A stretch of 64,000 nucleotides of DNA from Corylus avellana (taxonomy: Eukaryota > Streptophyta > Magnoliopsida > Fagales > Betulaceae), in assembly GCF_901000735.1 (NCBI RefSeq), contig NC_081544.1:27398095-27462094 (forward strand). Reading direction: 5' to 3'. Positions 1 to 11,828 of this stretch are shown here, piece after piece. A program made the translations under genes and the position numbers. The notes under the pieces are model-generated. The model worked only from the letters and a program-made list of their open reading frames with translations, had not been told where the DNA came from and ran no database searches. Every line of letters begins with the position of its first letter. Position 1 is the stretch's first letter.

Positions 1-1
1 G

Positions 2-3000
2 CAGCATTCTTCACGTTCCCGCTTGATGTCCACAACTGGATCTGGTGAAGGTGCTGTCTTCAATCACATTTCACGCGATGAAGGTGATCCTCAACTTGCT
101 GTTAGCAGAATCCAATCTGAACTTGCAACCTCACTGGCTGCAGCTGCTGCTGCAGAGTTACCTTGCACGGTTAAGCTAAGAATATGGCCGCATGATGCAA
201 AAGATCCATGTGCTCCTCTAGATGCAGAAAAGTGCCGCTTAACCATACCACATGTTGTACTTTGTAGGTATAACCATTTTATAGTGTTGAATAATAGCAT
301 TCCCCTGCTGTGCCAACCTTTTGAATTGCCTTTAGCTTATTACTATCTCTTAGCTTATTACTATCTCTGGTGAACATCCAAAAACCTATATGGGAAGTAG
401 TACTTGTTGGTACTACTTATACTTATCTGAAATAGCTCTTCATGGGCTCAAACTTTAGCTTGAAGATAGAGATATTGGAATTATTTTAACTTTCTTCATT
501 TTCTTTTACCATTACAGAAATTGTTAACTGTGCTGCCTTTCTTCTTTTTACCATGTTAATGGGTAGACTATGTAATATCATTAACCAAATTTTGATGGAT
601 GTTTACATGTAAGGATTTGATTGCAGTGAAATGGGTGCTCATTTTTCACCCTGCGGGAGATTTTTAGCAGCCTGTGTTGCGTGCATGTTGCCTCATCTGG
701 AATCTGATCCAGGATCACAAAGCCAGCTCCACCATGACATCACAGGGGCTGCAACATCCCCAACACGACACCCAATTTCAGCTCACCGAGTTCTGTATGA
801 GCTTCGGATATATTCCCTTGAGGAGGCAACGTAAAGCTTAAACCTATATATGTTGTCAAATTATTTTCATAGTTTGATCCATCGTTTCCATGCACTTCTT
901 CCTGATGTTCTATGTTTTTTCTTTTATCTAGATTTGGCTCCGTGCTGGCTTCTCGGGCAATACGGGCTGCCCATTGTTTAACTTCAATTCAGGTCAGTTG
1001 CTTTCTGGTACTTTTTTTGGGCGTGTGTTTTTTTGGAGATTCAAGAACCTATAATGTTTGAATATAGTTTCATTTGTGTCTTGTATGATGTTGGTTATCC
1101 GTCTTCTCTAACAGATAAATGCATGTTTTCTTATTTTTTTAATAATAATTTCATTTAAATGGCCTTTCACCTTCAAAATTTCGTTTTCAAAAAGAATACT
1201 CAAAAAATAACTAATTGTTTATTGAAAGCATTGCTCTTTTATGAGTTTGGTAAAGTCAAATGTAAGAAATATTCTTGCTTATTTTGCAAAAGTAGTTATA
1301 TGTGAAAGTGCATAAAAATCATTCTCTGCTGTATCAACTTGAATTTTGTTTTTCTTTTTAAATTTTGCAAATGCATATCTTGGGCAGTTTTTCTTCACAA
1401 TCAAAGGGCCATGAAAGAGAAGAATTATAAATCCCGAAAGTTTTTTGCAACTTTTTGTACATCATTGCTCCAAGTAAAAATTAAGTTGTCTGACTTGTAT
1501 GATGGTAATACTATAATTTCAATTGATGTAGTGACAGAATAATGACATAGTTATGTATGCATTAAAGAAGATTTATTATATGTATCTGTTAACAGGAACT
1601 TTGCTTCATATTCTTGTATTAAATATCTATATTATTTCATATCCCCAGTTCTCTCCCACATCAGAGCACTTGTTACTTGCCTATGGTCGGCGCCATAGTT
1701 CACTTCTTAAGAGTGTTGTCATTGATGGAGAGACAACAGCACCCATTTACACGATTCTGGAGGTAATGAGTTCATATCTTTCTTTTTGTACTCTTGCCAC
1801 CTATGTTTATAGAACTTCTCCCCCCAAGAATATGATGCGTAGAAAGACAATGAAAGCACAGTTGTTGGCTTCTTTCTTGTCTGGTATGCATTACTCAGGT
1901 TTATGAAATTCCCTTTATTAAAAAATTTCTTTTACTCAGGTTTACAGAGTGTCTGATATGGAACTTGTGAGAGTTATTCCTAGTGCTGAGGATGAGGTCA
2001 ACGTAGCCTGCTTTCATCCTTCAGTTGGAGGTGGCCTTGTCTATGGGACTAAGGTAAACAGGTTTTGGTATTTGCATCTTTATATATGAGTATCGTGAGC
2101 CTGATATTTTCATTTTTTAAATGTTGTTTTGCTAAAAAATGTTTTCATTTTTTAAATGTTGTTTTGCTGTCAAATGCAGGAAGGGAGACTTAGGCTCCTC
2201 CAATGTGATAGGTCTCATGCCATGAATTGTGCACCATCTCGCTTTCTTGATGAAAACATGCTTGAGGTATAACTAGGCTTGACATAGTTTTTCCTACTTC
2301 TCGTTCTTCTAATGAAGCTATGCGTTTACAAATTACAGACATAGATCTGGAATTCTTTGGCAAGAAAACTGGACTTTTTGCTTTTAGCACGTGGTTTGAA
2401 CTTTCTTTTTTCATGTGATAAGAAATCTGATTGCTTGTTACCATTTTTGAAGTTTCACTATGATTATTTTTATCTATATGCTCCAAAGATTTTATCAAAA
2501 AAAGATTTTATATGTTTTACAGTCATCAAATTTTATGGACTTAGTAATGAAATTTGGCTTTAAGTATGATGATGTGCTTAGTAGATAAATATTATTGGTT
2601 TATTGGTCTGAAACATAGGTTTTGCGGCCTGAATGCTGCTGCTTGTGTTCCAGTTGCATGTCAAATTTTTTTCCTTTCTTAAAATAAGTTCAAAACACTG
2701 ATGGGCACTTTTCACTCATTACTGGGGACTCTTTCCCCTCTGTTTTCTCTTTATTGGTTTTTGTGTTGTTATTACGAATGGGGGTAAAGGAATAAGAGTG
2801 GGGAATCCATCGATCATCTTCTTCTTCATTGTGAAGTAGTAAGAGATTTATGAAAGTCACTTTTTAAGTTGTTTGGCATCATTTGGGTTATGCCTAGAAG
2901 GGTGAGAGAGTTGTTGGTGAGTTGGGGAGGTCAGGAAGGGTGTCGTAATATTTTGGAAGTTTGGAGGTTGGCTCCGTTTTGTTTAATGTAGTTTATATGG

Positions 3001-3219
3001 AGACAACGGAATGCACGGAGCTTTGAAGATTAAGAGATTTCAGTAGTGGAGCTAAAAAAGATTATATTCAATTCCATTTACACATGGAAAGCAGCACATA
3101 ATAGTTCTTTTTTTCTTCGTCTAGTTTTTCTGATTTTTTGAACTATTCTTCTTGTTCTCCTAAATATGGGGTTCTTTTGTATACTTCCTATAAAATAGGG
3201 TTGTACTCCTTTGTGATTG

Positions 3220-3250
<31 letters not shown>

Positions 3251-4031
3251 GAAAAAGAAAAAGGAAAGGAAAGGTTGGGGAATGCCAGATGCGGAAGCAG
3301 TTCGAGTCCCAGCTGCTAAGGTGATAAATAAGTAACCAGAAAAAAAAAAATTGGCTTTGGTGATCAGTCTATATCTTTTTTCTTTGAGCGAATTTTGAAA
3401 AGAGTCAAATGTTTTCTGGTGGCTGATAAGTGAAACTTGAAGTATCCTTTGTGCTTTTCAATAAATCACTTTTTTATAAAAAAAATAAAAAATTAAAAAA
3501 AAAAAAAGAAGAAGAAGTGAAACTTTAAGTAATGAAGGAATTCTTTATATTACTTTTACAGCTTGTGAACTCATGTTGTATTTTTCATTGACAAAAAGGG
3601 AAAGAATGAGAATGGGCTTTGAAACATGGATAAATAAGATAAAGTAATTACACACTCATGGAGTCCCTTTGAAACTGCAGAATATCTATGACTCTGTTTT
3701 TTATGTTATCTTAATTCATGGTTAGTTACGTCATTTTCCTAGTTGTCAAATAATATTAACATGCTATTACTTGATAGAGACAGGAGTCCAGATCAGCTGA
3801 GAATTCCTGATTGTTGTGTTTACCTGGTACATACTATGCAAAATTTTGTAAGCTCTCTAATTGCATAGGCATGCCAAGACAGTTGCTTGTGTGTTGGATT
3901 TGTTAACTATGCTCGATGAATTGCTTCGCTTATCACGGATCGACAAGTCTGTAATTTGGATTTTCTTTTTCTTTTGGTAATTTGAATTTTACTTTTTATT
4001 GTAGGTCCCAACATATGCTTTAGAATGCTAA
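2..4031 (+). CDS. AMBRA1-like WD40/transducin family protein, 3' part
   Basis: Partial gene, open at the left window edge. Exons read by hand: 2-267 (frame open to the edge), 627-830, 932-992, 1649-1762, 1940-2053, 2180-2266 and a 27-nt last exon 4005-4031 ending in TAA. All junctions are GT-AG and keep frame. The protein has an Ala-rich stretch in the first exon, then EMGAHFSPCGRFLAAC (a WD40-type blade), FSPTSEHLLLAYGRRH and YRVSDMELVRVIPSAEDEV, and ends EVPTYALEC. This matches the C-terminal half of the plant transducin/WD-40 family that resembles animal AMBRA1 (Arabidopsis At5g43930/At1g04140 type, from memory). Animal AMBRA1 is an autophagy regulator and a CUL4-DDB1 substrate receptor; a similar role here is inferred, since the diagnostic N-terminal blades lie outside the window. 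The last intron (2267-4004) holds a LINE fragment. Confidence 0.85.
2776..3240 (+). mobile_element. LINE 3'-end fragment in last intron of WD40 gene
   Basis: The stretch reads like the end of a plant LINE reverse-transcriptase zinc-binding (zf-RVT) region, with 'DHLLLHCE'-like coding near 2808 and repeated phrases such as gagttgttggtgagttgg that recur in the LINE at 33541-33570. It ends in a run of about 20 A's at 3219-3240. It has no intact reading frame and is 5'-truncated. Same strand as the host gene. Confidence 0.65.
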
Positions 4032-5456
4032 TAGCTAGCGATCATTTCCCACATATGATCTGTACAACTCCTCTTGAATGGTATCCTTCTCTTTCCAAAT
4101 TTACCTGAGTTTGAACTGCTAGCACTTCATTTATTGACTTGGTTTTTCTTTTCGTTTTGTATTTGCTTACTTTGGTGGGAATTAGTCATTAAAAAAGTAT
4201 TAGTAGTTTTTTTTAATTCATAAACATAATGCTGGTAGCTATATGAGTGAATCATAGCTTGATCTGACATTGAGGTCACTGCCAGCATGTTTCTTATTTA
4301 GCTGTAGCCGAAAGGATTACTTATGTAATAAAGAAACCCCTGCTGGTGTCATGAAGGATTTTATCTGCAATATTTTGCGAGGGACTTGTTTTATCACTTA
4401 AACAACCTTGAGAAGCTTGGGTACTAGATTATAAAATAAGGGCATTCTCCTCATCCTGCCTCCTATCTGTCTTCTCGTATTGCCAGCTCTTGCTTGATCT
4501 GCTGGTTTCTGGCTGGCTCTACTTGTGGCACAAAGCTGGAGTCCACCAAAGTCTCTGATTGCATCTGTAAGGACTAGAAAAACCAAAGTTCTGGTTTACT
4601 GTTTCACTTTATACTTGAAATCCAAAAAAATTACAGTTTTTGTACTATGATGCTCGAAAATTAAATTCATGGGAATTATTGGAATCTCTTGATTTCCATA
4701 GTTCTCTGCCGATGATGATCATATATATATATAATGATAACTGGACTATTTTGATTGAAGTAATTTTCCCTCACCAAACATAAAATAGAAACAGAACATG
4801 CACAGTTTCTGTCTTCAGCACCCTCCCGTTGTTTTCTATCTCTTTTTGGAGATTCAATGCCATTTTTCTATCTTGCATACCCACTATGGTACTTGGTTGA
4901 GCTCTCTCTCTAACAATTTGAATAGTTAAAAGAAACTTGGGGTTGCTGCAAATGACTTGTGGGGGCAGACAGTGACAAGAAGCCAGCACTAGGAGCATAT
5001 CTAACAAGACTTTATCTTTCTCTGATGCTAACTTTTTAAATAAAATAAAGCACTCTACAAGTATTGCAATGTGTTAGTTGCATAGAGGCTAGCTGAAATA
5101 TCAGTTGAAGTAAAGCCCAGTGAAACAAAAATAAGAATTAAAACCTGCAAAGTGTCACTGAAATTAATGGAACTTGTCTCAAAGGACAATCATAAAGAAA
5201 ATGGTGGAGGCATCAGAACATTGCCAAGGTTTTACTGGAAGATATGGCTCAATATGGATCTGAGTGGCATAATGGGATATTTGTAGCCGAGTAAGTGATG
5301 GGACTAGGGCCTAATTGACTCGGTTCAATTGTGATTAATCACAATTGAGTATTGTGGTGAACCTTTGTACAATTCATTGTAATGTAACCTCTGACAAAGC
5401 TATCCAAAAAGAAACTTCCTCTAGAGAATTAGGGATCTCTGTAAGCATGTTTCTGG
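4032..5456. other. 3' flank of WD40 gene, no gene seen
   Basis: AT-rich sequence with short chance frames only. The first few hundred bases probably hold the 3' untranslated region of the WD40 gene. I could not place a poly(A) site or any other feature with confidence. Confidence 0.5.
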
Positions 5457-5461
5457 AAAAT

Positions 5462-5874
5462 TGACGTTGGGCAGAACTAGGATTGTTTTGACAGTGTATA
5501 ATAGCAGCAGAAACTAAGAATTGAAGATAGAAAAGAGAACTCAGGAAGAGAGAAAATAAAAAATAGGGAAGAGAAAATCCCTAAGTGCCCCAAATAAGCA
5601 AACAGAGAAATAACTCTGAAAACTTAAATTTAATTGATAGTATAAACTGAATTAAAAAACAACAAAGACTAGATGCCTTTATATAGGCTAGACACCTCCT
5701 AAATTAACAAGGAAAAGGAAAAGCAAACATATTTGGAAAATGAAAACAAATCCTAATAAGAAAAGGAAAACAAATCCTAATAGGAAAGGAAAAACCTAAT
5801 CCTTATTGAAAAAGGAAAACTAAAACACACATGCATAATTAAAATAACAATTTTCTAAAATTCATCCTGCTTCA
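5462..5874 (-). repeat. 3' LTR of the gypsy-type element
   Basis: Starts tgacgttggg and ends cctgcttca on the plus strand. It is the downstream (3') LTR in the element's minus-strand orientation. The left flank is the target duplication aaaat. A minus-strand TATATAAA lies at about 5680. Confidence 0.85.
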
Positions 5875-6413
5875 ATCTCTCTAGGTTGGAAAGAACTCAC
5901 CCTCGAGTTCAAATCATATTTTCCTCGATCTTTTGGATGTCCAATTAATCCCTTCCATCCTGTACTTCTCAAAATCAATGCAACTTGATACCGAAAGAGA
6001 AACAATTTACAACCCATCACAACATGACTGGGAATAGTAGTTTGAAAACTCTTCTTATCGTATTGAGATATTTCAATCTTCACATGGTATTCATTTATCT
6101 TCTCCCATCCGTGCGGCATATAAATCTCCAAAAAATGATCAACTATTTCTTCCTTATTGAAAATAAAATTTTCCTTCACCTCTATATGATCTTCATTGTC
6201 AACATATGTATCATAAGTTGGTGGAGAATTCCAATCCACAAAACATTGAGAAGTATCTTTAACGTCTTCTTCATATTGAAACTCTTCATCAACAAACTTA
6301 ACTCCAAAGTCTAAGTCTCCATGTCGTTCATCCCTAACACGTTCCTGAAACAGAACAAGCTTGTGATACGGGTTCTCGAAATTGGATTTTGAATTGCGAC
6401 GACAATATTGCAA
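5862..6413 (-). pseudogene. retroelement internal reading frame (gag/pol remnant)
   Basis: A 183-codon open frame without an ATG at its 5' end (it begins TTG). Its start, FENPYHKLVLFQERVRDERH, resembles the N-terminal gag region of plant Ty3/gypsy elements. The middle is acidic with no conserved domain I recognise. The end (VSSFQPREIEAG) runs 12 bp into the 3' LTR and resembles the last residues of gypsy pol. This looks like an internally deleted gag-pol frame. Whether it is translated is unknown; no catalytic motif is present. Confidence 0.6.
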
Positions 6414-6615
6414 TACATCTCCAAGTTTTGCACCGCCAGACGCTGGGTTAACTCCGCAACCTGCCTCTTCAAATCTTCACTCATCATGTCTTATATATTG
6501 CGCTCATGGTAAAGGACTTCATCATTCGGAACTTGTCCATGTCGACCTCGATCACTAGTCATGAAAAACTAATGAAAAAATTCATCCCAAGAAGATGCTA
6601 AGCTTTGATATCAAC

Positions 6616-7029
6616 TGATGCCGGGCAAAACTAGGATTGTTCTGACAACGTATAATAGCAGCAGAAACTAATAATTGAAGATAGAAAAGGGAACTCAGGA
6701 AGAGAGAAAATAACAAATAGGAGAGAGAAAATTCCTAAGCACCCCAAATAAGCAAACATAGAAATAACTCTGAAAGACTTAAATTTAATTGATAGTATAA
6801 ACTGAATTGAAAAACAACAAAGACTAGATGCCTTTATATAGGCTAGCCACCTCCTAAATTAACAAGGAAAAGGAAAAGCAAACCTATTTGGAAAAGGAAA
6901 ACAAATCCTAATAGGAAAAGGAAAACAAATTTTAATAGGAAAAGAAAAACACAATCCTTATTGAAAAAGGAAAACTAAAACACTCATGCATAATTAAAAT
7001 AGCAATTTTCTAAAATTCCTCCTACATCA
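6616..7029 (-). repeat. 5' LTR of the gypsy-type element
   Basis: Starts tgatgccggg and ends cctacatca on the plus strand. It is the upstream (5') LTR in the element's orientation, with the primer-binding-like site directly adjoining it at 6598-6615. The right flank is the second aaaat target duplication. Confidence 0.85.
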
Positions 7030-9022
7030 AAAATTCATTGTTGAGGCTAGGTTTCTGGATAATTCCAACAAGTAATATGCTTAGACCGTCTATTTTGGAT
7101 GGCTGGTCCAGATCTCCATCATGTGGTGGAAAATTTTTTAAGGACACAGGTTTATCAGAGCTGGAAGGGGGGTGGGGGTTGGGGTTGAGAGCAAGAAACA
7201 ATGTCAGTAGCATACAATATAACTGGAAATGGGCCCAGTCTGATAGAAGGGTCATGGTAGAACTTGGCGATTCGAGAAAGCAGTAGCTGATTGGAGAGGA
7301 ACTCTGATTAGATTACTAGAAACAAGGATGGTCGTTGCATAAGTGAGCAAGATGAACTTGTTCACTGCAACGGATCTGGCTATATTAAAATACTAGTTGT
7401 TCTTGAGCCAGCCCGTAGCGACGGGATACTACCCTTATTTAGGTGTTGCGAATAGAATGTGCCCTAATGCATCGAGGATCTAGAGCTGGTGGTTGTGGCC
7501 CCTTGAACTAAAAACCCTAACATCTTAAAAGAGAGACCAAAATGAAAGAAAAGGGTGGTGATTTCCCAAAAAACCCCAGTTGGGGGGGGGGGGAAGGGGG
7601 CTACATCTGCGGTTGGGTTGGGAGAGCAAGACCTGGGGGAGAAGGATGGGAGGTGGCGGTGAGGGGAGGAGGAAGAAAGTGTGGAGGGCAGCAGGAAGGG
7701 AAGGGGAGGATAGATCTGGTTGAGGATGACTAGATTTGGGGAAGGAGAGTTCAAATCAGAGGGAGGAGGGGGTGGAGGGTGGCGATGATGGTCGGGATGG
7801 GCAGAGGAAGAAGGAAAGGAGAATTGGGAAGGAGAGGAAAAGGGAGAAAGAGAAGAGGGGAAGGGAAGGGAAGAGAATGAGGGCTAGGAGCGGCACCTCC
7901 TCAGCAGAGCAAAGGTGAAGGAGAGAGAGAGAGAGTTCATGGGTTGCTCAGCAGGGATTCCGCACTACATTGCATTTGCGTGCATGGCTACTTTCCACTT
8001 ATGTTTGTGTAGTTGAAATAACCTAACAAACTTAAGATACCTTTTCTATTCATTTTTATTCTTACAATCTCAAGACATGTCTTTTGTTCATTTTGGCTAG
8101 TATTGATACTGGTCTACCTTCTGGCCTTTTTATGAGTAATTGTTGACTGTGTTACTGTGCTTCCAGGTGAGTCAACATACTCATGTATTTATGCGGGTAC
8201 TGGTTCGAGGATGGCGATCTTTGTTTACCCATGATAGTAAACTCTTAAAACCACACTATTTTTTTCCCCCTCAATGCTTGCCAAATGCTCCCTCACATGC
8301 TAATTTTTTTTTTTTTTTTTTTTTCCTTTTTATGTATTGTTACAAGAATCTTGTCTGTAACATTAGGAATTTGGTCTAACATGAAAATGGCCGATGGTGC
8401 CTTGCCCAATCTGCCAGAAAAATATAGTTGTATTTGTTTGTTTCACATCAAATGAAGATTGACAGAAAGAAAGGGTCTCTCTCTCTCTCTCTCTCTCTCT
8501 CTTAGTTTTAACAAGTTTCCATGGATTCTATAAGCTTGTAAAACTGCAGTAAGTCTTTGTGCACCTGCGGCTGTGTGCACGCGGGGTTGATCTCCATTGA
8601 GATTATTGTGGCTTGAGGCAACTTTTGAATTTGAGGGGTAAAAACTAATTTCCAACCGCGTGGTGTGACCTCCTGAAGAAATTAGCGACCATCACTTTAA
8701 TTTGGTCGACTAGATCACTGGCTCTCTTTTTTTATAAATTAGTGGACCCTGAATGTTGTATGCCAATAATGTTGATAGGTTGTGTGGGGGGCACGTGACC
8801 ACTTTTCTGTTCATTTTAACGTCCAACTCTGATAGAGTAATCTTTTTTAACAATTGATGATAGTTTGCCGTATCCATATACTATATTTTGAAGTTTGGTG
8901 GTGTAAATGAAAATGTTGTTATAGTTTTAGTGTCAAAGTGTATTTTCCATTTAAATTATTGACTAAAAACAAAAATGAATGAGGATTGATGGCTCTTTTC
9001 ATGATCAATTACTATGTCATAA

Positions 9023-9122
9023 TAACTTTAATGGCACATGCAAGACTTGTAAATGGCAGCACAATAGGGTGGTAACTTTAATGGCACGTGCAAAACTTGT
9101 AAATAGTAGCACGATAGGGTGG
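9023..9122. repeat. two-copy 50-bp tandem repeat
   Basis: Units 9023-9072 and 9073-9122 both begin taactttaatggcac and end agggtgg. They differ at a handful of positions. No function is evident. Confidence 0.8.
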
Positions 9123-9412
9123 TTAATTGATTGAGTTTGGTATTACAAATACAATGTGTTGAATTCTTAATTTTAGCTTTTTCAAATTTTGGTTCAAAAA
9201 TGTATGTGTCAAATTTTTTAAAACCTTGTTGCTCTGTTTTGCTTTTCTTTTCTGCAAATATTGGAGAAGCTACTCCTCTCTTACAGAAAAAAATAAATAA
9301 ATAATGACTCGGCCTTTTTCATTTGGCTTGTAATTAGTTAAAATATATTAAAATATATATGTATAGTTAACATATACTTTTTCTTTTTCTTTTTTGGTTT
9401 AACCACCAAGGT

Positions 9413-9490
9413 AGTAGTTGAATTGGTAAAGCATCGGGGGATAAGGTTCAATTCCTTCGTTCCTTTCTTCTTAGTGGTCACAAGTTCGAA
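9413..9490 (+). mobile_element. possible tRNA-derived SINE head
   Basis: A box-A-like string (gttgaattggtaaagc, about 9417-9432) is followed 13 bp later by a good box B, ggttcaattcc at 9445-9455, as in tRNA-derived SINEs. There is no clear cloverleaf, so a functional tRNA gene is unlikely. The tail and target duplications were not found. Confidence 0.35.
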
Positions 9491-9989
9491 ACTGCTTGCA
9501 GTAGTAGTCCGCGAACCAGATACTACTAAGGAGCTTTACTAACTTGCACTTTGGTAGAACTGTGGTGACGGACTCACCTTCTCAAGCACTAGCCATGACT
9601 CAAACCAAACATTTCACAGTGAGTAGGAACCCCAATGGTCACGTCTTTTCTTTCTTTTTTTTTTCTAAGAAACTAAAAGATGTTCTTGAAAATAGTCTCC
9701 AAATACTGTACACAAAAAAGGTTTGATGATGATACTATGCACATTGGTTTTTTTTTTTTTAGAAAAAAAAATAAAAATAAAAGAAAATCAAGACTTTGGT
9801 TGAAGGATATGACCAGAATTTGTTCCCATGTACGCGACAAGTATCCACTGCCTCGTCCAACTGTGCTTTACGCTTAGAAAATTGTTTCAACTTCAACTTT
9901 CAAGTACGCCAATTATGCATTAATCTATTTTACCAAGGTGATTTTCTATGCACCGACAATGTAATGATTATATAGTCAAAGTACAAACT

Positions 9990-11828
9990 TCAGGGAAGAT
10001 TCTTGATGGCTCGCGAAGCCATCTTCTTACTGCTCATGATTCGTAAGCTTTGCCTCAATATGTCAATCTCCCTTTCCTTCTTGTAATCCTCATGCTCTAT
10101 GGAAGCTAGCTGCGCTTTCAAGGCTTTGATGGTCTCTTCCTTGGCAACCACTTCTTTCTGTAACTCCTCTATCATGTCTTCTTCCTCTGATCTCCAATAC
10201 TGTGCATCCCCTGCAGACAAAAGTGCCGAAAAGTTACTCTGATAAGCCTCCATTAACTCAAATTATTGGTAAATGCTACATGCATGGTGCTGTCACTGTA
10301 CGATGTGGGAGTGAGTTTGTTTTATTCAAACTTTTAAGGAAAAAGGATCTTCCCAATCCCATAAAGTGAATCGAGATGCTGTTTTTGTTCTCTAAACGTC
10401 TTGTATGTTGTTGCATCACAAAAGATTGGGACCCAAAAGTTTTGAGAGATCCAGCAAACAATTATGCAATCGCGGAATTTACGAATTACAAGGAAGAATT
10501 ATATGGGTGTCAGTTTCATCAAATGTCACACTTCAGTTATCGAGGAAATATTGTGTCCTATGTCCTGGAGAATGTCACTAACCTGCTTATCTAGGCCACT
10601 GTTGAGCTGCTTAAACTAAGAAGAACAAAATATGCATATCCACTCAATTATGCTGAAGATTACAACTAGATTGGCTATACAATATTAGACCACCTCCTCT
10701 ACTTTCAGTGCAAGAAAAAGTAAGAACTTTTTAAAAATAAACATCAATCAGAGAATCCTTCTAATGTCATTGTAGTGGAATCCCAAGAAAAAATATGACT
10801 TGATTTCCTGCAGACGGCTGTGCACGTATGGGAACTTTTCCCTGATTAATCAGAATTCCAACTAATTTTCTTTTCTTTGTTTTGCATTATTAACTTCCAT
10901 GATAGACTAGGCATTGTCATTTTAAGTTGAGTTTCCTTATTTAGGTTTTAAATCCACCAATATTTTTAGCATTAGTTGCAGAATGCAGAATAATTACCCA
11001 TATATATAATTAGATCAATTGAAGCGATTAGTTCTTTCCTTGTGAAGCTTTGTATTTTATATAATGGAAAGAGGGTTGAATGTAATGAAAGAACAACTTA
11101 GAATGATGAATTTTTGAGAATTATTGAAACTATTAGTTTCTGTTGTGTTTATAAGCTATATGATAGCTTGCTGTTTCATAGAAAAGAAGATGTTTTTCCT
11201 TGTTTTTTTATTGCATTACCATAATTAAGTACTTCATCCTCATTTACGTATAAATTACCTTGTTCTATTCTATCAAGAGAGAAAAGGAGTTTAAAGAGTG
11301 AAGCATATATATTAATCAGAGAAGTACTACTAAACATTCATGTGCATGCACTAGAGAGAGAGAGAGAGATGTTCATGTACCACGATCTGTCCTTTGAATG
11401 AGATGATCAAGCTCAGTCTTAATGGCAAGATAGAGGTGCTTCCACTTCTCCACAGCCTCATCACGCCGAGCTCTCTCCTGCCTCATTTGTTCCACCAAGA
11501 AGCTAGTACTCAACAATTCTTGCCCTTTCTCACTCACCTGCGCCTGCCCCATCCCTCTAATCTTATCTTCTTTCTCTTCCACCATCTTCCTCAGCCTCTT
11601 CACCTCCTCTTTCAGCCTCTTCCTCTCTTGCTTCCACTCCGCCTCCTTGAATGCAAACACCATCATGTCCCGCTCATGATAATTACCCTTGCTCTCCTTC
11701 TCCCTCTCATACACCATCTCCTTCACTTCCTTCTGCAGAAACACAGCCTTCTCTATCACCCCTCCAACCCTTTCGTCACACAAATTCCTCCTGTTCATCA
11801 TCTTGCTCTTGCTAGCATTCACACCCAT
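9990..11828 (-). CDS. predicted 222-aa coiled-coil protein, unknown function
   Basis: Two exons on the minus strand: 11828-11381 (ATG at 11828-11826) and 10210-9990 (stop TGA). The donor is G|gtacatg and the acceptor ctgcag|GGG; the join restores frame (DRGDAQYWRSEEED). The product is about 222 aa and very rich in Lys, Glu and Arg. A helical heptad-like region runs through most of it, e.g. EWKQERKRLKEEVKRLRKMV (roughly residues 71-90) and EELQKEVVAKEETIKALKAQ in exon 2. It starts MGVNASKSK, which fits the N-myristoylation pattern (Gly2, small residue at 6), so membrane anchoring is possible. I do not recognise the family. Support for a real gene is the long frame in the otherwise stop-rich minus strand, splice sites that keep frame, and sensible protein composition. 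It lies about 6 kb right of the WD40 gene and is antisense to it. Confidence 0.7.

Larger units (their letters stand above)
5462..7029 (-). mobile_element. small non-autonomous Ty3/gypsy-type LTR retrotransposon
   Basis: Two direct repeats of 413 and 414 bp (5462-5874 and 6616-7029) start TG and end CA. They are flanked by the 5-bp target duplication aaaat at 5457-5461 and 7030-7034. The element runs on the minus strand. Next to the right-hand LTR, the minus strand of 6598-6615 reads gttgatatcaaagcttag, a degenerate match to the initiator-tRNA-Met primer site TGGTATCAGAGC. Each LTR has a minus-strand TATATAAA box. The internal 741 bp carry only broken coding: a gag-like start near 6562 with RQVAELTQRL downstream, interrupted by stops and a frame change, then an acidic frame (6413-5862). 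I see no protease, reverse transcriptase or integrase. The LTRs differ at about 32 positions by eye, so the insertion is not recent. Confidence 0.88.
7035..9989. other. intergenic DNA with purine-rich tract and tandem repeats
   Basis: No gene was found. The stretch contains a strongly purine-rich tract (about 7542-7935, with a run of 12 G's near 7580), a (CT)n microsatellite at about 8478-8501, a two-copy 50-bp tandem repeat (9023-9122) and a tRNA-like SINE head near 9413-9490. The remaining open frames look like chance products of biased composition. Confidence 0.6.

Noticed and set aside
3138..3335. Frame with a poly-lysine run
   Set aside because: It translates the A tail of a LINE fragment.
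7464..7918. Several open frames in the purine-rich tract
   Set aside because: They result from one-sided base composition without stop codons; repetitive Gly/Glu/Arg or Pro/Ser products carry no domain signal.
9413..9490. A functional tRNA gene
   Set aside because: Box A- and box B-like strings are present, but I could not fold acceptor, D and anticodon arms; treated as a SINE head.
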